NCBI GenBank assembly: GCA_029212365.1 | Contig: JARGOC010000015.1 | Location: forward strand, 44,982 to 108,981 | DNA: 64,000 bases | Reading direction: 5' to 3' | Source of the DNA: Roseovarius sp. | Lineage (GTDB): Bacteria > Pseudomonadota > Alphaproteobacteria > Rhodobacterales > Rhodobacteraceae | Part shown: piece after piece, positions 20,675-30,227 of the stretch | Layout of the letters: every line of letters starts with the position of its first letter | How positions within the stretch are numbered: position 1 is the first letter of the stretch | Program-made: the position numbers and the translations under genes | Notes under the pieces: model-generated | The model's input: only the letters and a program-made list of their open reading frames with translations | Told to the model about the DNA's origin: nothing | The model's database searches: none

Positions 20675-21781
20675 TCACGTGTGTGTGTCTTGCCCGGCAA
20701 GCCGCGCCACCAGATCCGCAAGGTCTTGCGGTGCGTCAGGCTTGGCCACACTCAGGGCGGCCTGTGTCATGGCGTCAGCAGCAGTCGGATTGGACAGAAC
20801 GCTGGCCATATGAGCGCAAAGCGTATCAACCTCAAGCATCTTTTCAGGGATGAGGATCGCAGCGCCCGCATCCACCAGCCCGCGTGCATTGGCGGATTGA
20901 TGATCCGCTGCGGCGGCCGCATAGGGGATCAGGATACTTGGGCGGCCAATGACGCTGATATCCGCCACCGAGGAGGCACCAGAGCGGCTAATGACCAATT
21001 GCGCTTCGGACATCCGATTGGGCAAATCACGAAAGAACGGCTGCACATCAGCATCAATACCTGCCTGGGCATAAAACCCGGCAACACGGTCATGATCTTC
21101 GTCACGCGCCTGATGGCTGACGCGGATGTTGCGCAAAATCTCGATCGGCAATGCAGCAATGGCAGGTGGCACCACATCGCTCAGGATACGCGCGCCCTGC
21201 GAGCCGCCAATCACGAGGATCGACATCGGGTAATCTCCGGGCGAAATATAGCCCGCAGCCGCACGGTCCAACACGGCCGCACGCACCGGGTTGCCCACAT
21301 GCAAACCCTCAACACCGTCGGGCATGGTGGTGGGCCAAGTGCCACAGGCAACTTGGTCGACCCGCTTGGCGAACACCTGATTGACCCGGCCTAACACGCC
21401 GTTTTGCTCGTGCACCATACGCGGTTTGCGCAATATCCACGCCGCCCCCAGCGCAGGAATGGATGGATATCCACCAAAGCCCACGACCACATCAGGCCTG
21501 TCACGCAGCATTCGCCATGTGGCGGACATAACACCGCCCAGAATGCGGAACGGCACAGCCAGTTTGGCCACAATACCGCCGCGCGCAAAGGTGGCGCTGG
21601 CGATTTGCTCAATCTCAACCGAATGGGGGAAGCCACCTGTATAGCGCGCGCCGCGCGCATCGGTGCTCAGTTTCACCCGCCAGCCGCGGCGCAACATCAC
21701 TTCGGCCAAGGCCTGCGCCGGGAACATATGTCCCCCCGTGCCGCCTGCGGCGATAATCAAAAGAGGTTGCCGCTCAGCCAT
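20675..21781 (-). CDS. murG: UDP-GlcNAc:lipid I GlcNAc transferase MurG
   Basis: Peripheral inner-membrane GT28 glycosyltransferase converting lipid I to lipid II. The first G-loop reads [16 protein letters not shown], the second and third are [15 protein letters not shown] and [13 protein letters not shown], and the UDP-GlcNAc site is [12 protein letters not shown]. It has 368 residues. The leader contains a dispersed palindrome that ends only 10 nt before the ATG, so the ribosome site partly abuts a hairpin. ftsW lies 48 nt upstream. Confidence 0.96.
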   Translation of the reverse strand: MAERQPLLIIAAGGTGGHMFPAQALAEVMLRRGWRVKLSTDARGARYTGGFPHSVEIEQIASATFARGGIVAKLAVPFRILGGVMSATWRMLRDRPDVVVGFGGYPSIPALGAAWILRKPRMVHEQNGVLGRVNQVFAKRVDQVACGTWPTTMPDGVEGLHVGNPVRAAVLDRAAAGYISPGDYPMSILVIGGSQGARILSDVVPPAIAALPIEILRNIRVSHQARDEDHDRVAGFYAQAGIDADVQPFFRDLPNRMSEAQLVISRSGASSVADISVIGRPSILIPYAAAAADHQSANARGLVDAGAAILIPEKMLEVDTLCAHMASVLSNPTAADAMTQAALSVAKPDAPQDLADLVARLAGQDTHT

Positions 21782-21791
21782 GCTTCACGTC

Positions 21792-21815
21792 CGTAGGGTG
21801 GGGTTCCACCCCACC
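21792..21815 (-). repeat. Palindromic intergenic repeat, copy 1 (GGTGGGG-N5-CCCCACCCTACG)
   Basis: Read on the minus strand, a 7-bp stem GGTGGGG/CCCCACC with a 5-nt loop is followed by CTACG, ending 10 nt before the murG ATG. A second copy in the same orientation relative to its downstream gene is at 53857-53880, ending 11 nt before an ATG. It is likely a REP-like dispersed element of this genome. Confidence 0.7.
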
Positions 21816-21829
21816 GAGCCAAGCGCAAA

Positions 21830-22996
21830 TCATCGAATGTGCCCTCGTAAGATGTCTCGGATTTCACCCTGTGGGCGCGTGCGGGTGATGGCAAAAAGCA
21901 TCCCCAGCGCAATGCCACCAGCAATGAGTGACGATCCACCATAGCTTACAAACGGCAAAGTCATGCCCTTGGCAGGCAGCAATCGCACAGCCACGCCCAT
22001 GTTGATCATCGCCTGCACACCAAACATCGCCGCCAATCCGGTTCCAGCCAGGCGAATGAACGGATCTCGCTCGCGCATCAACCGCAAGAAGGATCGTACA
22101 ACAATACCTGTGTAAAGAGCGATGACACATAAAACCAGCACAAGGCCATATTCCTCGGCCGCCACTGCAATGATAAAATCAGTATGCGCATCGGGCAGTG
22201 ACCACTTCACCTCGCCCTCGCCCACACCAACACCAAAGAACCCGCCTTCGCGGATCGCATTGGTGGCAAAGCCAAGCTGGGTGTTCGGGTCCACATCGGG
22301 GCTTAGAAAGCCGTCAATCCGGCGGGCAAAATGCTCAGAATTAGAATAGGCGAAGGATCCCGCCAACACGACAAGAACCGCCATAACCACCAGCAGCGTG
22401 ATCGGCGCGCCTGCCACGAAATACATCACCCCCCAGCCAAACAGCACCAGACAGGCCTGACCAAAGTCGGGCTGCATTGCCAAAAACGCCACAATGATCA
22501 CCGCCAATACGAATGACCAGCTGATGCCCGGCGGGCCATTGATATCCTGGCTGGCGGCCATCATCCAGGCTGCTACCACAACAAATCCGGGTTTAAGAAA
22601 TTCTGAAGGCTGCACGGAGGCAAAGCCAAGCGAGTACCAACGCACAGCGCCTTTGCCAAAATCCGTACCGAAAAAGGGCAGCATCACCAGCGCCACAAAG
22701 GCCGCCAGAAACCCCAGCACTGCAAGGCGGCGCACCAATTGCGGGCTCATCATCGACGTCAGGAACATCGCCGTCAGCGCCAAGCCGCCAAAGAAAGTCT
22801 GGCGTTTGACATAATGAAACTGATCGAAACCGTTCTTTTCAGCCAGCGGCACCGAGGCCGCCAATCCCAGTAAAATGCCGACCCCAAACAGGATCAACAC
22901 ACATGAGATCGACCATTTGTCGATTGTTCGCCACCATCTGGGCAAGATGGGTTCACCGTCCCGCGCCGGGACCGCCCCATAGACCATCTCTGTCAT
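21830..22996 (-). CDS. ftsW: Lipid II polymerase FtsW (SEDS family)
   Basis: Polytopic SEDS-family peptidoglycan glycosyltransferase of the divisome, 388 residues with about ten transmembrane helices. Recognisable SEDS segments are QPSEFLKPGFVV, AMQPDFGQACLV, and the C-terminal signature FVSYGGSSLIAGGIALG. It works with FtsI, whose gene is in the same cluster. The gene heads a separate transcript: upstream of it is the divergent flavoprotein gene with a 324-nt gap, so the dcw run is split here. Confidence 0.95.
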   Translation of the reverse strand: MTEMVYGAVPARDGEPILPRWWRTIDKWSISCVLILFGVGILLGLAASVPLAEKNGFDQFHYVKRQTFFGGLALTAMFLTSMMSPQLVRRLAVLGFLAAFVALVMLPFFGTDFGKGAVRWYSLGFASVQPSEFLKPGFVVVAAWMMAASQDINGPPGISWSFVLAVIIVAFLAMQPDFGQACLVLFGWGVMYFVAGAPITLLVVMAVLVVLAGSFAYSNSEHFARRIDGFLSPDVDPNTQLGFATNAIREGGFFGVGVGEGEVKWSLPDAHTDFIIAVAAEEYGLVLVLCVIALYTGIVVRSFLRLMRERDPFIRLAGTGLAAMFGVQAMINMGVAVRLLPAKGMTLPFVSYGGSSLIAGGIALGMLFAITRTRPQGEIRDILRGHIR

Positions 22997-23320
22997 AAGT
23001 ACCGCCGAATACTGCCTCTACACCAGTCCCTTTTCGGGATCTTGTGGCGTAGTATAGCAGGTGTTGAAGGTTGAGGGAAGCGTTGAGGTGCACAGCTTAT
23101 CCAGCCGTGATCTGACAGAGCGCGTCTGCGCCGCGCACTGGATGTCTCGTTGTCCGCTTTGGCGGCCACCTCGGGGTGGGTTGATAGCTGACGCATCCTT
23201 CGTGGGGATCGGCATTTGGCAATGGCGGGATGCCTCCGGCGGGGATATTTATAGCAAGAAGATGGGGGGTCTTCTGCTTTGGTCTTGTAGCAAAGGCGCT
23301 TTCAGGGCATGGGCTGGCTT
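22997..23320. other. Intergenic region between divergent ftsW and flavoprotein gene
   Basis: 324 nt without a convincing gene. It must hold the promoter of the ftsW-murG-murC half of the dcw cluster. The only clear structure is one copy of the CCTCCGGCGGGG repeat at 23232-23269. Short open frames here have no ribosome sites and no coding-like composition that I could support. Confidence 0.6.
23232..23269 (+). repeat. Dispersed CCTCCGGCGG repeat, copy A
   Basis: GCCTCCGGCGGGGATATTT followed by GCAAGAAGATGGGGG. The near-identical unit recurs at 40178-40214 (minus), 43175-43211 (minus), 48470-48505 (plus) and in diverged form at 55288-55322 (plus). The conserved words are GCCTCCGGCGG, ATATTT and AAGATGGGG. 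Confidence 0.85.
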
Positions 23321-24511
23321 ATGCAGATCAACACGCTGATATTGGGCGCAGGCGCCGCGGGCATGATGTGTGCCGCCAATGCAGGGCCGGGCACATTGGT
23401 GATTGATCACGCCAAAGCCCCCGGAGAGAAGATCAGGATTTCTGGTGGTGGGCGTTGCAACTTCACCAACATGTATACAACGCCCGAGACCTTCCTCTCG
23501 GCCAACCGGCATTTTTGTAAATCCGCCTTGAGCCGTTATAGCCAATGGGATTTCATGGATTTGCTGGCGCGCCACGGTATCACCTGGCACGAAAAAACCC
23601 TCGGTCAGTTGTTTTGCGATGGCAAGTCACCCCAGATCATTGCCATGTTGCGCACCGAAATGCAGCGCGCAGGAGCAGAGCTGTGGTTGAACACCCGCAT
23701 TGGTGAGATTGGTCACGATGGCAGCAACTTTCAGGTAGCGCTGGAGATTGACGGCAAGAAAAGCAGCGTCACAGCCCGGCACCTTGTGGTGGCCACGGGT
23801 GGGAAATCCATACCTGCCATGGGGGCCACCGGGCTGGCGTATGACATCGCCCGGCAGTTTGGGCACGCCGTGCTAGAAACGCGCCCTGCCCTTGTGCCGC
23901 TGACATTTTCCGACAAACGCTTTGCGCCTATATCCGGGACTGCCGCGCCAGCGCGCGTGTCAAATAAGCGGGCCAGCTTTGATGAGGCGGTGCTGTTCAC
24001 CCATCGCGGGCTATCTGGCCCCGCGATTTTGCAGATCTCGTCCTATTGGAGTGAGGGTGAGCCCATCACCTTGGACCTTGATCCTGATGGCACCCTGTTT
24101 GAGGCCCTGCGCGATCAGCGCCAACGCGCGGGCCGCAAGCAATTAAACACTGAGCTGGCGCGCCATTTGCCCAACCGTTTGGTCGAACACCTGAGTGCCA
24201 GTATCGCCATGACAGGCAATCTGGCCGATCAATCTGATGTGGCATTGGAACAGATCGTTGGGCAATTGCGCAACTGGTCATTGGTCCCCAGCGGCTCTGA
24301 GGGCTATCGCACGGCCGAGGTCACAGAGGGCGGGGTCGACACCGATGGGCTGTCCTCCAAAACTATGATGTCCAAAACCGTACCGGGGTTATATTTCATC
24401 GGCGAAGCGGTGGATGTCACCGGCTGGCTGGGCGGGTTCAACTTCCAATGGGCGTGGTCATCGGGATGGGCCGCAGGACAGGCGATCAAAGCGGTGGATG
24501 CACGGGATTGA
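23321..24511 (+). CDS. HI0933-family flavoprotein (YhiN-like NAD(P)/FAD oxidoreductase)
   Basis: A 396-residue flavoprotein of the HI0933/YhiN family, whose substrate is unknown. The FAD dinucleotide motif is INTLILGAGAAGMMCA, followed by the family motif GEKIRISGGGRCNFTN and the loop VVATGGKSIPAMGATG. The C-terminal segment DVTGWLGGFNFQWAWSSGW is the FAD-binding end that is diagnostic for this family. I chose the ATG at 23321; an ATG four codons earlier is also open. It lies on the opposite strand inside the dcw region, between ftsW and the PhyH gene, so it is an insertion into the ancestral order. Confidence 0.88.
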   Translation: MQINTLILGAGAAGMMCAANAGPGTLVIDHAKAPGEKIRISGGGRCNFTNMYTTPETFLSANRHFCKSALSRYSQWDFMDLLARHGITWHEKTLGQLFCDGKSPQIIAMLRTEMQRAGAELWLNTRIGEIGHDGSNFQVALEIDGKKSSVTARHLVVATGGKSIPAMGATGLAYDIARQFGHAVLETRPALVPLTFSDKRFAPISGTAAPARVSNKRASFDEAVLFTHRGLSGPAILQISSYWSEGEPITLDLDPDGTLFEALRDQRQRAGRKQLNTELARHLPNRLVEHLSASIAMTGNLADQSDVALEQIVGQLRNWSLVPSGSEGYRTAEVTEGGVDTDGLSSKTMMSKTVPGLYFIGEAVDVTGWLGGFNFQWAWSSGWAAGQAIKAVDARD

Positions 24512-24525
24512 GACCATCGCCCTCC

Positions 24526-24545
24526 AAAGGCCAACGGCCTGTTTT
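24526..24545 (+). terminator. Possible weak terminator after the flavoprotein gene
   Basis: Stem AGGCC/GGCCT with a 3-nt loop followed by GTTTT, 15 nt after the stop codon. Short stem and short T-run, so weak. The rest of the gap to 24785 shows no gene I can support; a small GCCGC-TTTA-GCGGC hairpin lies near 24657. Confidence 0.4.
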
Positions 24546-24785
24546 CCCGGTACCCGGCGTGCGCTCAAATGGAATTCTCAATCATAACTTAGGACACCTG
24601 ATATCTGCTTTGAGCCCAAAGCTGACCTTACAATTGGAACACCCAGCCGGTGAACAGCCGCTTTAGCGGCCCGGCCATCGCCACCCCAGGGGCTGACGTT
24701 GGCCTTTTGTTGCCAGGTCGAACCAGTTGACCGCTTTGACCCGAAATCCAGACAATCACGCTATGACCAAAATCTGCAAGCCCGT

Positions 24786-25580
24786 TCAGATCAGCACCGG
24801 GAATTCCGGCGCATCCATCGCCATCCCATGTTTCAGGGTAACCCCGTCAAACGGTGGCGAGGTGATAACCCCCTCACGCCGTGCAAATGTGGCATCATCG
24901 CCCAGCAACCTAAGCGAAAACGCCCGGCGTTGGGCTGACTTGGATGAATTTGGCGGTGCGCCGTGCACTGTCCGGTAATCAAACGCCACCGCATCGCCCG
25001 GCTCCAGCGCCCAGCCGAGGATATCATACTCGTCGCGTTTGCCGTTGATGTCGGGCAGCTCCTCCAACCCGTCATTTTCATTCAGCGCCGTGCCGTCAAA
25101 ACGTTGCGGGCGATAGTGCTTGCCCCAAAGATGCGAGCCCGCGACAAACTCCAGCGTGCGCTCCCGCGGCACATCATCTAGCGGGATCCAGATGCTGACG
25201 GTTTGTGTGGCATCCACGCAGTAATAGGGCAAATCCTGATGCCAGGGCGTGGGCATGCCGGTATTGGCGGTTTTGACGATGACATGTTCATGGAACAATC
25301 GCACCGATGTGCTGCCCATCAATTCGGCCCCGATCTGGGCGGCGGGCGAATTGAAAATGAAGTCGCGGTAGCCATCAATGCGATCCCAGTTGCAATAATC
25401 TGACAGGAAACGCCCACCCTCATCTGTGCGATAATCGCGTGCAGTGGGCGCGGGATGTTCCATGTTGTAATCGACGCCCTTGGTTAGGGTATCGACCCAA
25501 TCTTTGAACACTCCTTTCAGCACAGTGGCACCTTGGGTTCGAAATTCCTGAATGGTGCTTTGGGAAAGATGATTGCTCAT
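24786..25580 (-). CDS. Phytanoyl-CoA dioxygenase (PhyH) family protein
   Basis: A 264-residue Fe(II)/2-oxoglutarate dioxygenase of the PhyH family. The facial triad is visible as H114 and D116 in WHQD and H206 in RTVHGAPPN; an arginine about 12 residues later (QRRAFSLR) is placed to bind 2-oxoglutarate. Substrate unknown; PhyH members hydroxylate varied small molecules and osmolytes. The start is well set by TAGGAG 8 nt before the ATG. It is co-directional with the dcw genes, downstream of murD and the small membrane protein, but has no known cell-wall role. It ends convergently with the flavoprotein gene. Confidence 0.85.
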   Translation of the reverse strand: MSNHLSQSTIQEFRTQGATVLKGVFKDWVDTLTKGVDYNMEHPAPTARDYRTDEGGRFLSDYCNWDRIDGYRDFIFNSPAAQIGAELMGSTSVRLFHEHVIVKTANTGMPTPWHQDLPYYCVDATQTVSIWIPLDDVPRERTLEFVAGSHLWGKHYRPQRFDGTALNENDGLEELPDINGKRDEYDILGWALEPGDAVAFDYRTVHGAPPNSSKSAQRRAFSLRLLGDDATFARREGVITSPPFDGVTLKHGMAMDAPEFPVLI

Positions 25581-25671
25581 AGCGATCTCCTAAACTGCCC
25601 TGAAAGGCTTGCGTTCAATTTCAACAGAGTGCTTAGAAACTTGCAACAGAATACACCGGTAATCAGGTGGC

Positions 25672-25881
25672 CTATCGCTGCCCTTGAAATTTGTGCCACA
25701 AACCAATCAGGATTTGCACACTGCACAGGGCTATCACACATAGTTTAAGGTATTTACGACGTGCGTATACCTCATTGTTCGAAGTGATCATGAAGATAAG
25801 AATAATCACAATCGCGACGGTAATTCCTATTTCTCTCCAACGCATGGGCCTAAAGAAAGTTGTGATCAGTTTCTCGTACAT
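25672..25881 (-). CDS. Small two-helix membrane protein (69 aa), hypothetical
   Basis: Predicted 69-residue protein with two hydrophobic helices (about residues 17-34 and 45-62), separated by a basic, Tyr-rich turn ARRKYLKL. AAGGA lies 4-5 nt before the ATG. The region is more AT-rich than its neighbours, which could mean a recently acquired or fast-evolving gene, or a non-coding spacer. It lies between murD (32-nt gap) and the PhyH gene. No family recognised; existence as a gene is moderately supported. Confidence 0.45.
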   Translation of the reverse strand: MYEKLITTFFRPMRWREIGITVAIVIILIFMITSNNEVYARRKYLKLCVIALCSVQILIGLWHKFQGQR

Positions 25882-25913
25882 GCGTCCTTACACTTTCCAA
25901 TCCGCAAGAGTGC

Positions 25914-27311
25914 TCACAACCGCCCCTGCACTTCGGTCATGAAATCTTCTCCGCGACGCTCAAAGCTGTCGTATTGATCAAAGCTGGCGGCAGCCGGGGC
26001 CAACAGAACGGTATCGCCTGGCTTGGCCTCGGCCATGGCGGCTTCAACGGCGGATGCCATTGTGGTACATACCTGGCATTCAACACCTTCCAGCTGCATG
26101 GCAAACTGCGCGGCCTCACGCCCAATGACATAGGCCTTGGCCACATTGGACAGGCCGGGTGTTAGCCCGCCAACACCGCCGTCTTTTTCCAGACCGCCAC
26201 AGATCCAGCGGATGTTATCAAACGCCTGCAGCGCCTTCAAAGCGCTGTCCACATTGGTGGCCTTGCTGTCGTTCACATAGGTAACGCCACCTGCTTCGGC
26301 GATGATCTGACTGCGATGAGGCAAGCCACCAAAGCTGGCAAAGCCCGCCTCGATCACCTTGGGGGCCAAGCCCAACGTGCGGCATGCGGCATATGCAGAA
26401 CAGGCGTTTTGATGGTTGTGCGCGCCCGGCAGGCCCTTGATAGCACGCAAGTCGATCGATCCCGCCTGACGCCCTTTGCGGTATTCGCTCAGAAACCCTT
26501 TGCGCGCAAAGACTGACCAGCCCGGCCCGCTCAGCTTGCGCTCAACCGACACACGGATCACCCGGTCATCGCCCGGTGCCTCTGACAGCTGACCTGCAAG
26601 AAACACGCCCTCATCTTCATCCACGCCAATGATTGCGCGATCCGGCCCGCCTTCGGCAAAAAGCCGACGCTTGGCGGCGAAATAACCGCCCAGCCCGGCG
26701 TGGCGATCCAGATGATCAGGCGACAGATTGGTGAACACCGCAATATCAGGCGTCATGGCGCGGGCCAATTCGGTCTGATAGCTCGACAGCTCCAACACCA
26801 CCACGCCGCCATCACCGGGCGGATCGATATCCAGCACACCGCGGCCAATATTGCCCGCCAGCTGCACATCACGGCCGACGTGCTCTAACACATGATGGAT
26901 CAACGCCGAGGTGGTGGATTTGCCGTTACTGCCGGTCACCGCAATCACGCGCGGCGGGATGTCATGCATCTGCCAGCCATCACTGCCAAAAGAGCGAAAG
27001 AACAACCCGATGTCATTGTCCACCGGAACGCCGGCAGCCATGGCCGCCGCCACCACTTTGTTGGGTGCCGGGTACAGATGTGGAATGCCGGGGCTAACGA
27101 TCAGACTGGTGATATCGTCAAACGCGCCCTGCCTGGACAAGTTTTTGATCTCAAACCCGTCGGCCTCGGCCACGTCGCGGGCAAGCTCATTGTCGTCCCA
27201 ACACACAGGCACCGCCCCGCCTGCGCGCAAGGCCCGCGCTGCCGACAAGCCCGAACGGCCCAGGCCCAGCACGCCAACCCGCGCGCCTTGATATCCGGTG
27301 ACTGGTATCAT
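25914..27311 (-). CDS. murD: UDP-N-acetylmuramoylalanine--D-glutamate ligase MurD
   Basis: Cytoplasmic Mur ligase adding D-Glu to UDP-MurNAc-L-Ala. It shows the N-terminal UDP-binding fold [16 protein letters not shown], the P-loop [14 protein letters not shown], the catalytic stretch [12 protein letters not shown] and the late VNDSKATN motif, which is typical of MurD. At 465 residues it is normal length. An ACT-domain gene sits 10 nt upstream, between mraY and murD. Confidence 0.96.
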   Translation of the reverse strand: MIPVTGYQGARVGVLGLGRSGLSAARALRAGGAVPVCWDDNELARDVAEADGFEIKNLSRQGAFDDITSLIVSPGIPHLYPAPNKVVAAAMAAGVPVDNDIGLFFRSFGSDGWQMHDIPPRVIAVTGSNGKSTTSALIHHVLEHVGRDVQLAGNIGRGVLDIDPPGDGGVVVLELSSYQTELARAMTPDIAVFTNLSPDHLDRHAGLGGYFAAKRRLFAEGGPDRAIIGVDEDEGVFLAGQLSEAPGDDRVIRVSVERKLSGPGWSVFARKGFLSEYRKGRQAGSIDLRAIKGLPGAHNHQNACSAYAACRTLGLAPKVIEAGFASFGGLPHRSQIIAEAGGVTYVNDSKATNVDSALKALQAFDNIRWICGGLEKDGGVGGLTPGLSNVAKAYVIGREAAQFAMQLEGVECQVCTTMASAVEAAMAEAKPGDTVLLAPAAASFDQYDSFERRGEDFMTEVQGRL

Positions 27312-27321
27312 GAAAGGCCCC

Positions 27322-27711
27322 CTAGCGTTTCGCCAACTCGGTCAGTATCACCATCGCCTGTTCAGCCTGCTGAGCCGGAACAAAGGCGTGATCGTGGTGA
27401 TAGGCTGCGACCATGTTGCATGGGATACCGCCCTGTGCCAAGGCCGTGGCCACGGCAGCGGTCAACCCGACACCATCAAGGGCAGAATGCACGCTCAACG
27501 TGATACGCCGCATCGCCAGATCAGTTTGCACCCCATGAGCCGCCGCGAGTGCATCGCTCAAGATCAGGGTCAGGCCCTCGTCCTCGCGGAAAATGGCCAA
27601 TGCGTGTTCCACCAGAGTTTCATCTTCGGACACACAGAAATGATAGAGCGTTTCGTCCAGCACCGGCGCCATACCGGTGATCATTGCACGGGTATCACGC
27701 ACCGCACTCAT
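27322..27711 (-). CDS. ACT-domain protein (ACT_3, former DUF2241)
   Basis: A 129-residue protein with two ACT-like halves. The start [19 protein letters not shown] and the second half [20 protein letters not shown] resemble the ACT_3/CASTOR-type small ACT proteins, which may sense amino acids. Its ATG overlaps the mraY stop codon (TAATG), and murD follows after 10 nt, so it is translated as part of the core mur operon. The ligand is unknown. A role sensing an amino acid needed for peptidoglycan is only inference from position. Confidence 0.75.
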   Translation of the reverse strand: MSAVRDTRAMITGMAPVLDETLYHFCVSEDETLVEHALAIFREDEGLTLILSDALAAAHGVQTDLAMRRITLSVHSALDGVGLTAAVATALAQGGIPCNMVAAYHHDHAFVPAQQAEQAMVILTELAKR

Positions 27712-28793
27712 TAGCGGACCTTCAAGGTGGCCAGCCCGATCATCGCAAGGATCAGCGCGATGATCCAGAACCGGATCACGATCTGTGGCTCGGCCCAGCC
27801 CTTTTTCTCATAATGGTGATGGATCGGTGCCATCAAAAACACCCGCTTGCCGGTGCGTTTGAAATAGAGCACCTGAATGATGACACTCAGTGCCTCAACA
27901 ACAAAAAGCCCGCCGACAATGCCCAGCACGATCTCATGCTTGGTGGCCACAGCAATGGCCCCCAATGCCCCGCCCAACGCCAGTGATCCGGTGTCGCCCA
28001 TGAACACAGCAGCAGGTGGCGCGTTATACCAAAGAAACCCCAGCCCTCCGCCGGCCAGACCAGCCACAAAAACCAGGATTTCACCTGTGCCCGGCACATA
28101 ATGCACATCCAGATATTCCGTAAAATCGACCCGACCAACAGCATAGGCGATCACACCCAAAGCGCCGGCCGCAATCATCACCGGCATGATGGCCAGCCCG
28201 TCAAGCCCATCAGTGAGGTTCACCGCATTGGCCGCCCCCACGATGACAAACATCGCGAAGGGAATGAAAAAGACACCCATATTGATCAGCGTGTCTTTGA
28301 ACACAGGCAAAGCCAGTTGATATTGCAACGCATCGGGGTGGTACATCGTGGCCCACCATGACGCGATCCCGGCAATTACAAAGCCAAGACCCAATCGGAT
28401 TTTGCCCGAAACACCGGTAACATTCTGCTTGGACACCTTGGCGTAATCATCCGCAAAGCCAATTGCGCCAAAGGCCAGCGTCACAAACAGCACCAGCCAG
28501 ACAAACGGGTTATCAAGCCGTGCCCACATCAACGTTGACGTCACAAGCGCGCCCACAATCAACAGCCCCCCCATCGTGGGTGTGCCGGATTTGGCAAAAT
28601 GTGTTTCGGGGCCGTCATCACGGATCGGCTGCCCCTTGCCCTGCCTGCGCCGCAACACATTGATCAAAGGCTGGCCAAAGATGAATCCAAACAACAAAGC
28701 GGTCATAAATGCCCCGCCCGAACGGAAGGTAATATAGCGAAAGAGGTTGAAGAAATCCCCGCCATCCGACCAAGCGGTCAACCAATACAACAT
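27711..28793 (-). CDS. mraY: Phospho-MurNAc-pentapeptide transferase MraY
   Basis: Integral membrane enzyme making lipid I from UDP-MurNAc-pentapeptide and undecaprenyl phosphate. About ten transmembrane helices. Catalytic signatures: FADDYAKV (Asp pair), [13 protein letters not shown] (Mg2+ and nucleotide site) and [13 protein letters not shown] (late His cluster). 360 residues, normal length. Its ATG immediately follows the murF stop, and its stop overlaps the ACT gene start. Confidence 0.97.
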   Translation of the reverse strand: MLYWLTAWSDGGDFFNLFRYITFRSGGAFMTALLFGFIFGQPLINVLRRRQGKGQPIRDDGPETHFAKSGTPTMGGLLIVGALVTSTLMWARLDNPFVWLVLFVTLAFGAIGFADDYAKVSKQNVTGVSGKIRLGLGFVIAGIASWWATMYHPDALQYQLALPVFKDTLINMGVFFIPFAMFVIVGAANAVNLTDGLDGLAIMPVMIAAGALGVIAYAVGRVDFTEYLDVHYVPGTGEILVFVAGLAGGGLGFLWYNAPPAAVFMGDTGSLALGGALGAIAVATKHEIVLGIVGGLFVVEALSVIIQVLYFKRTGKRVFLMAPIHHHYEKKGWAEPQIVIRFWIIALILAMIGLATLKVR

Positions 28794-30227
28794 CTACTCG
28801 TTCCTTTCCCGTGGTCGCCCGGCGCGGCGCAAGGCCTCCACAATCAGACTGACGCGGCTGCCCTTAGAGCCCTTGACCAGCACAACATCCCCCGCATCTA
28901 TCAGGCGATGTGCCTCTTGTGCCAATTCCGGCGCAGTTGCAACCCATTTGCCGCGTTTGGCCTCGGGCAAGGCCTGCCACAGACCTTGCATCAGGGGGCC
29001 CACACAATGAACCTGCGTCAGCGCGTCAATCGACGCCAGATCGGCCAGGCCCATATGCAGCGCCGCCTGCTCGGGGCCCAGCTCCAGCATATCACCTAGG
29101 ATGGCGATGCGCCGACCTTTGGCAATGCGCCCCACACCCTCGGTTGGGGTTGACGCCGCCAGCACCTCAAGCGAGGCCGCCATCGACGTGGGATTGGCAT
29201 TGAATGCGTCATCTATCAGATCAATTGTCAGCCTCTCGTCAACGGCATCCAGCGAGACAACCTCGCGGGTGCCGCGCCCGCCGGGGGGCACCCAACGGCC
29301 CAGATCCGTGGCCGCCACCGCAATGTCGCCCCCCATCACCTCGACCGCCGCCAGCACAGCCAGCGCATTATGGGCGAAATGACGGCCTGCGACACTCAGC
29401 TTGAACAACAGTTTGGTGTCACCTGCCTGTGCCTGTGCGATGGTCACACCGTCGCCCAGCTGCACCTTGGTCAGGCGGTGATGATTGGCGTCATCTGCGC
29501 CAAAGGTGATCACCTGTGATGCGGCCTTTTGTGCGGCAGCCACCAAAATGGGTGCAGTATCCACATCACCATTCACGATCGCCACGCCGCCGGGCTCAAG
29601 CTCCTCAAAAATCGCGGCTTTTTCCCGTGCGATGCCGTCGATATTGTCGAACGCCTCCAGGTGGGCCGGCGCAACAGTCGTGATCAGCGCCACATGCGGG
29701 CGCGCCATTTTGGCAAGCGGCGCGATTTCACCGGGATGGTTCATACCGATCTCAATCACGGCAAACTCAGTGTCCACCGGCATCCGCGCCAAGGTCAGAG
29801 GCACACCCCAATGATTGTTATAGCTGGCCTCGGCGGCATGGGTACGCCCCTGCGCGCCCAGCACATCGCGCAGCATTTCCTTGGTCGATGTTTTTCCAAC
29901 CGAGCCGGTGATCGCAATCACCTGCGCCTTGGTGCGTGCGCGGGCGGCAATTCCCAAGGCCTCAAGCGCCTGCAAAACATCATCCACCACCAGTAAGGGG
30001 GCATCTGTCGCCACACCCTCAGGAATATGGCTGACCATTGCGGCGGAGGCCCCTTTTGCCAGCGCTTGCGCCACAAAGTCATGCCCGTCACGGACGTCTT
30101 TCAACGCGATAAACAAATCACCGGGCTGCAATGTGCGGGTATCAATGGATACGCCGTTGGCCTGCCATGCCCCGCGCGCCTGCCCACCTGTGGCCTTTGC
30201 GGCGTCTTGGGCGCTCCACAGGCTCAT
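28794..30227 (-). CDS. murF: UDP-MurNAc-tripeptide--D-Ala-D-Ala ligase MurF
   Basis: Cytoplasmic ligase adding the D-Ala-D-Ala dipeptide made by Ddl. The P-loop is ITGSVGKTSTKEM, followed by NNHWGVPLTLARMP, EIGMNHPGEI and the DAFNANPTSM motif, all MurF signatures. 477 residues. It overlaps murE by ATGA and abuts mraY without a gap. Confidence 0.96.
   Translation of the reverse strand: MSLWSAQDAAKATGGQARGAWQANGVSIDTRTLQPGDLFIALKDVRDGHDFVAQALAKGASAAMVSHIPEGVATDAPLLVVDDVLQALEALGIAARARTKAQVIAITGSVGKTSTKEMLRDVLGAQGRTHAAEASYNNHWGVPLTLARMPVDTEFAVIEIGMNHPGEIAPLAKMARPHVALITTVAPAHLEAFDNIDGIAREKAAIFEELEPGGVAIVNGDVDTAPILVAAAQKAASQVITFGADDANHHRLTKVQLGDGVTIAQAQAGDTKLLFKLSVAGRHFAHNALAVLAAVEVMGGDIAVAATDLGRWVPPGGRGTREVVSLDAVDERLTIDLIDDAFNANPTSMAASLEVLAASTPTEGVGRIAKGRRIAILGDMLELGPEQAALHMGLADLASIDALTQVHCVGPLMQGLWQALPEAKRGKWVATAPELAQEAHRLIDAGDVVLVKGSKGSRVSLIVEALRRAGRPRERNE

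Noticed and set aside
24512..24785. A gene between the flavoprotein and PhyH genes
   Set aside because: Open frames here have no ribosome site, no family motif and overlap neighbouring genes; only a weak terminator and a small hairpin are seen.
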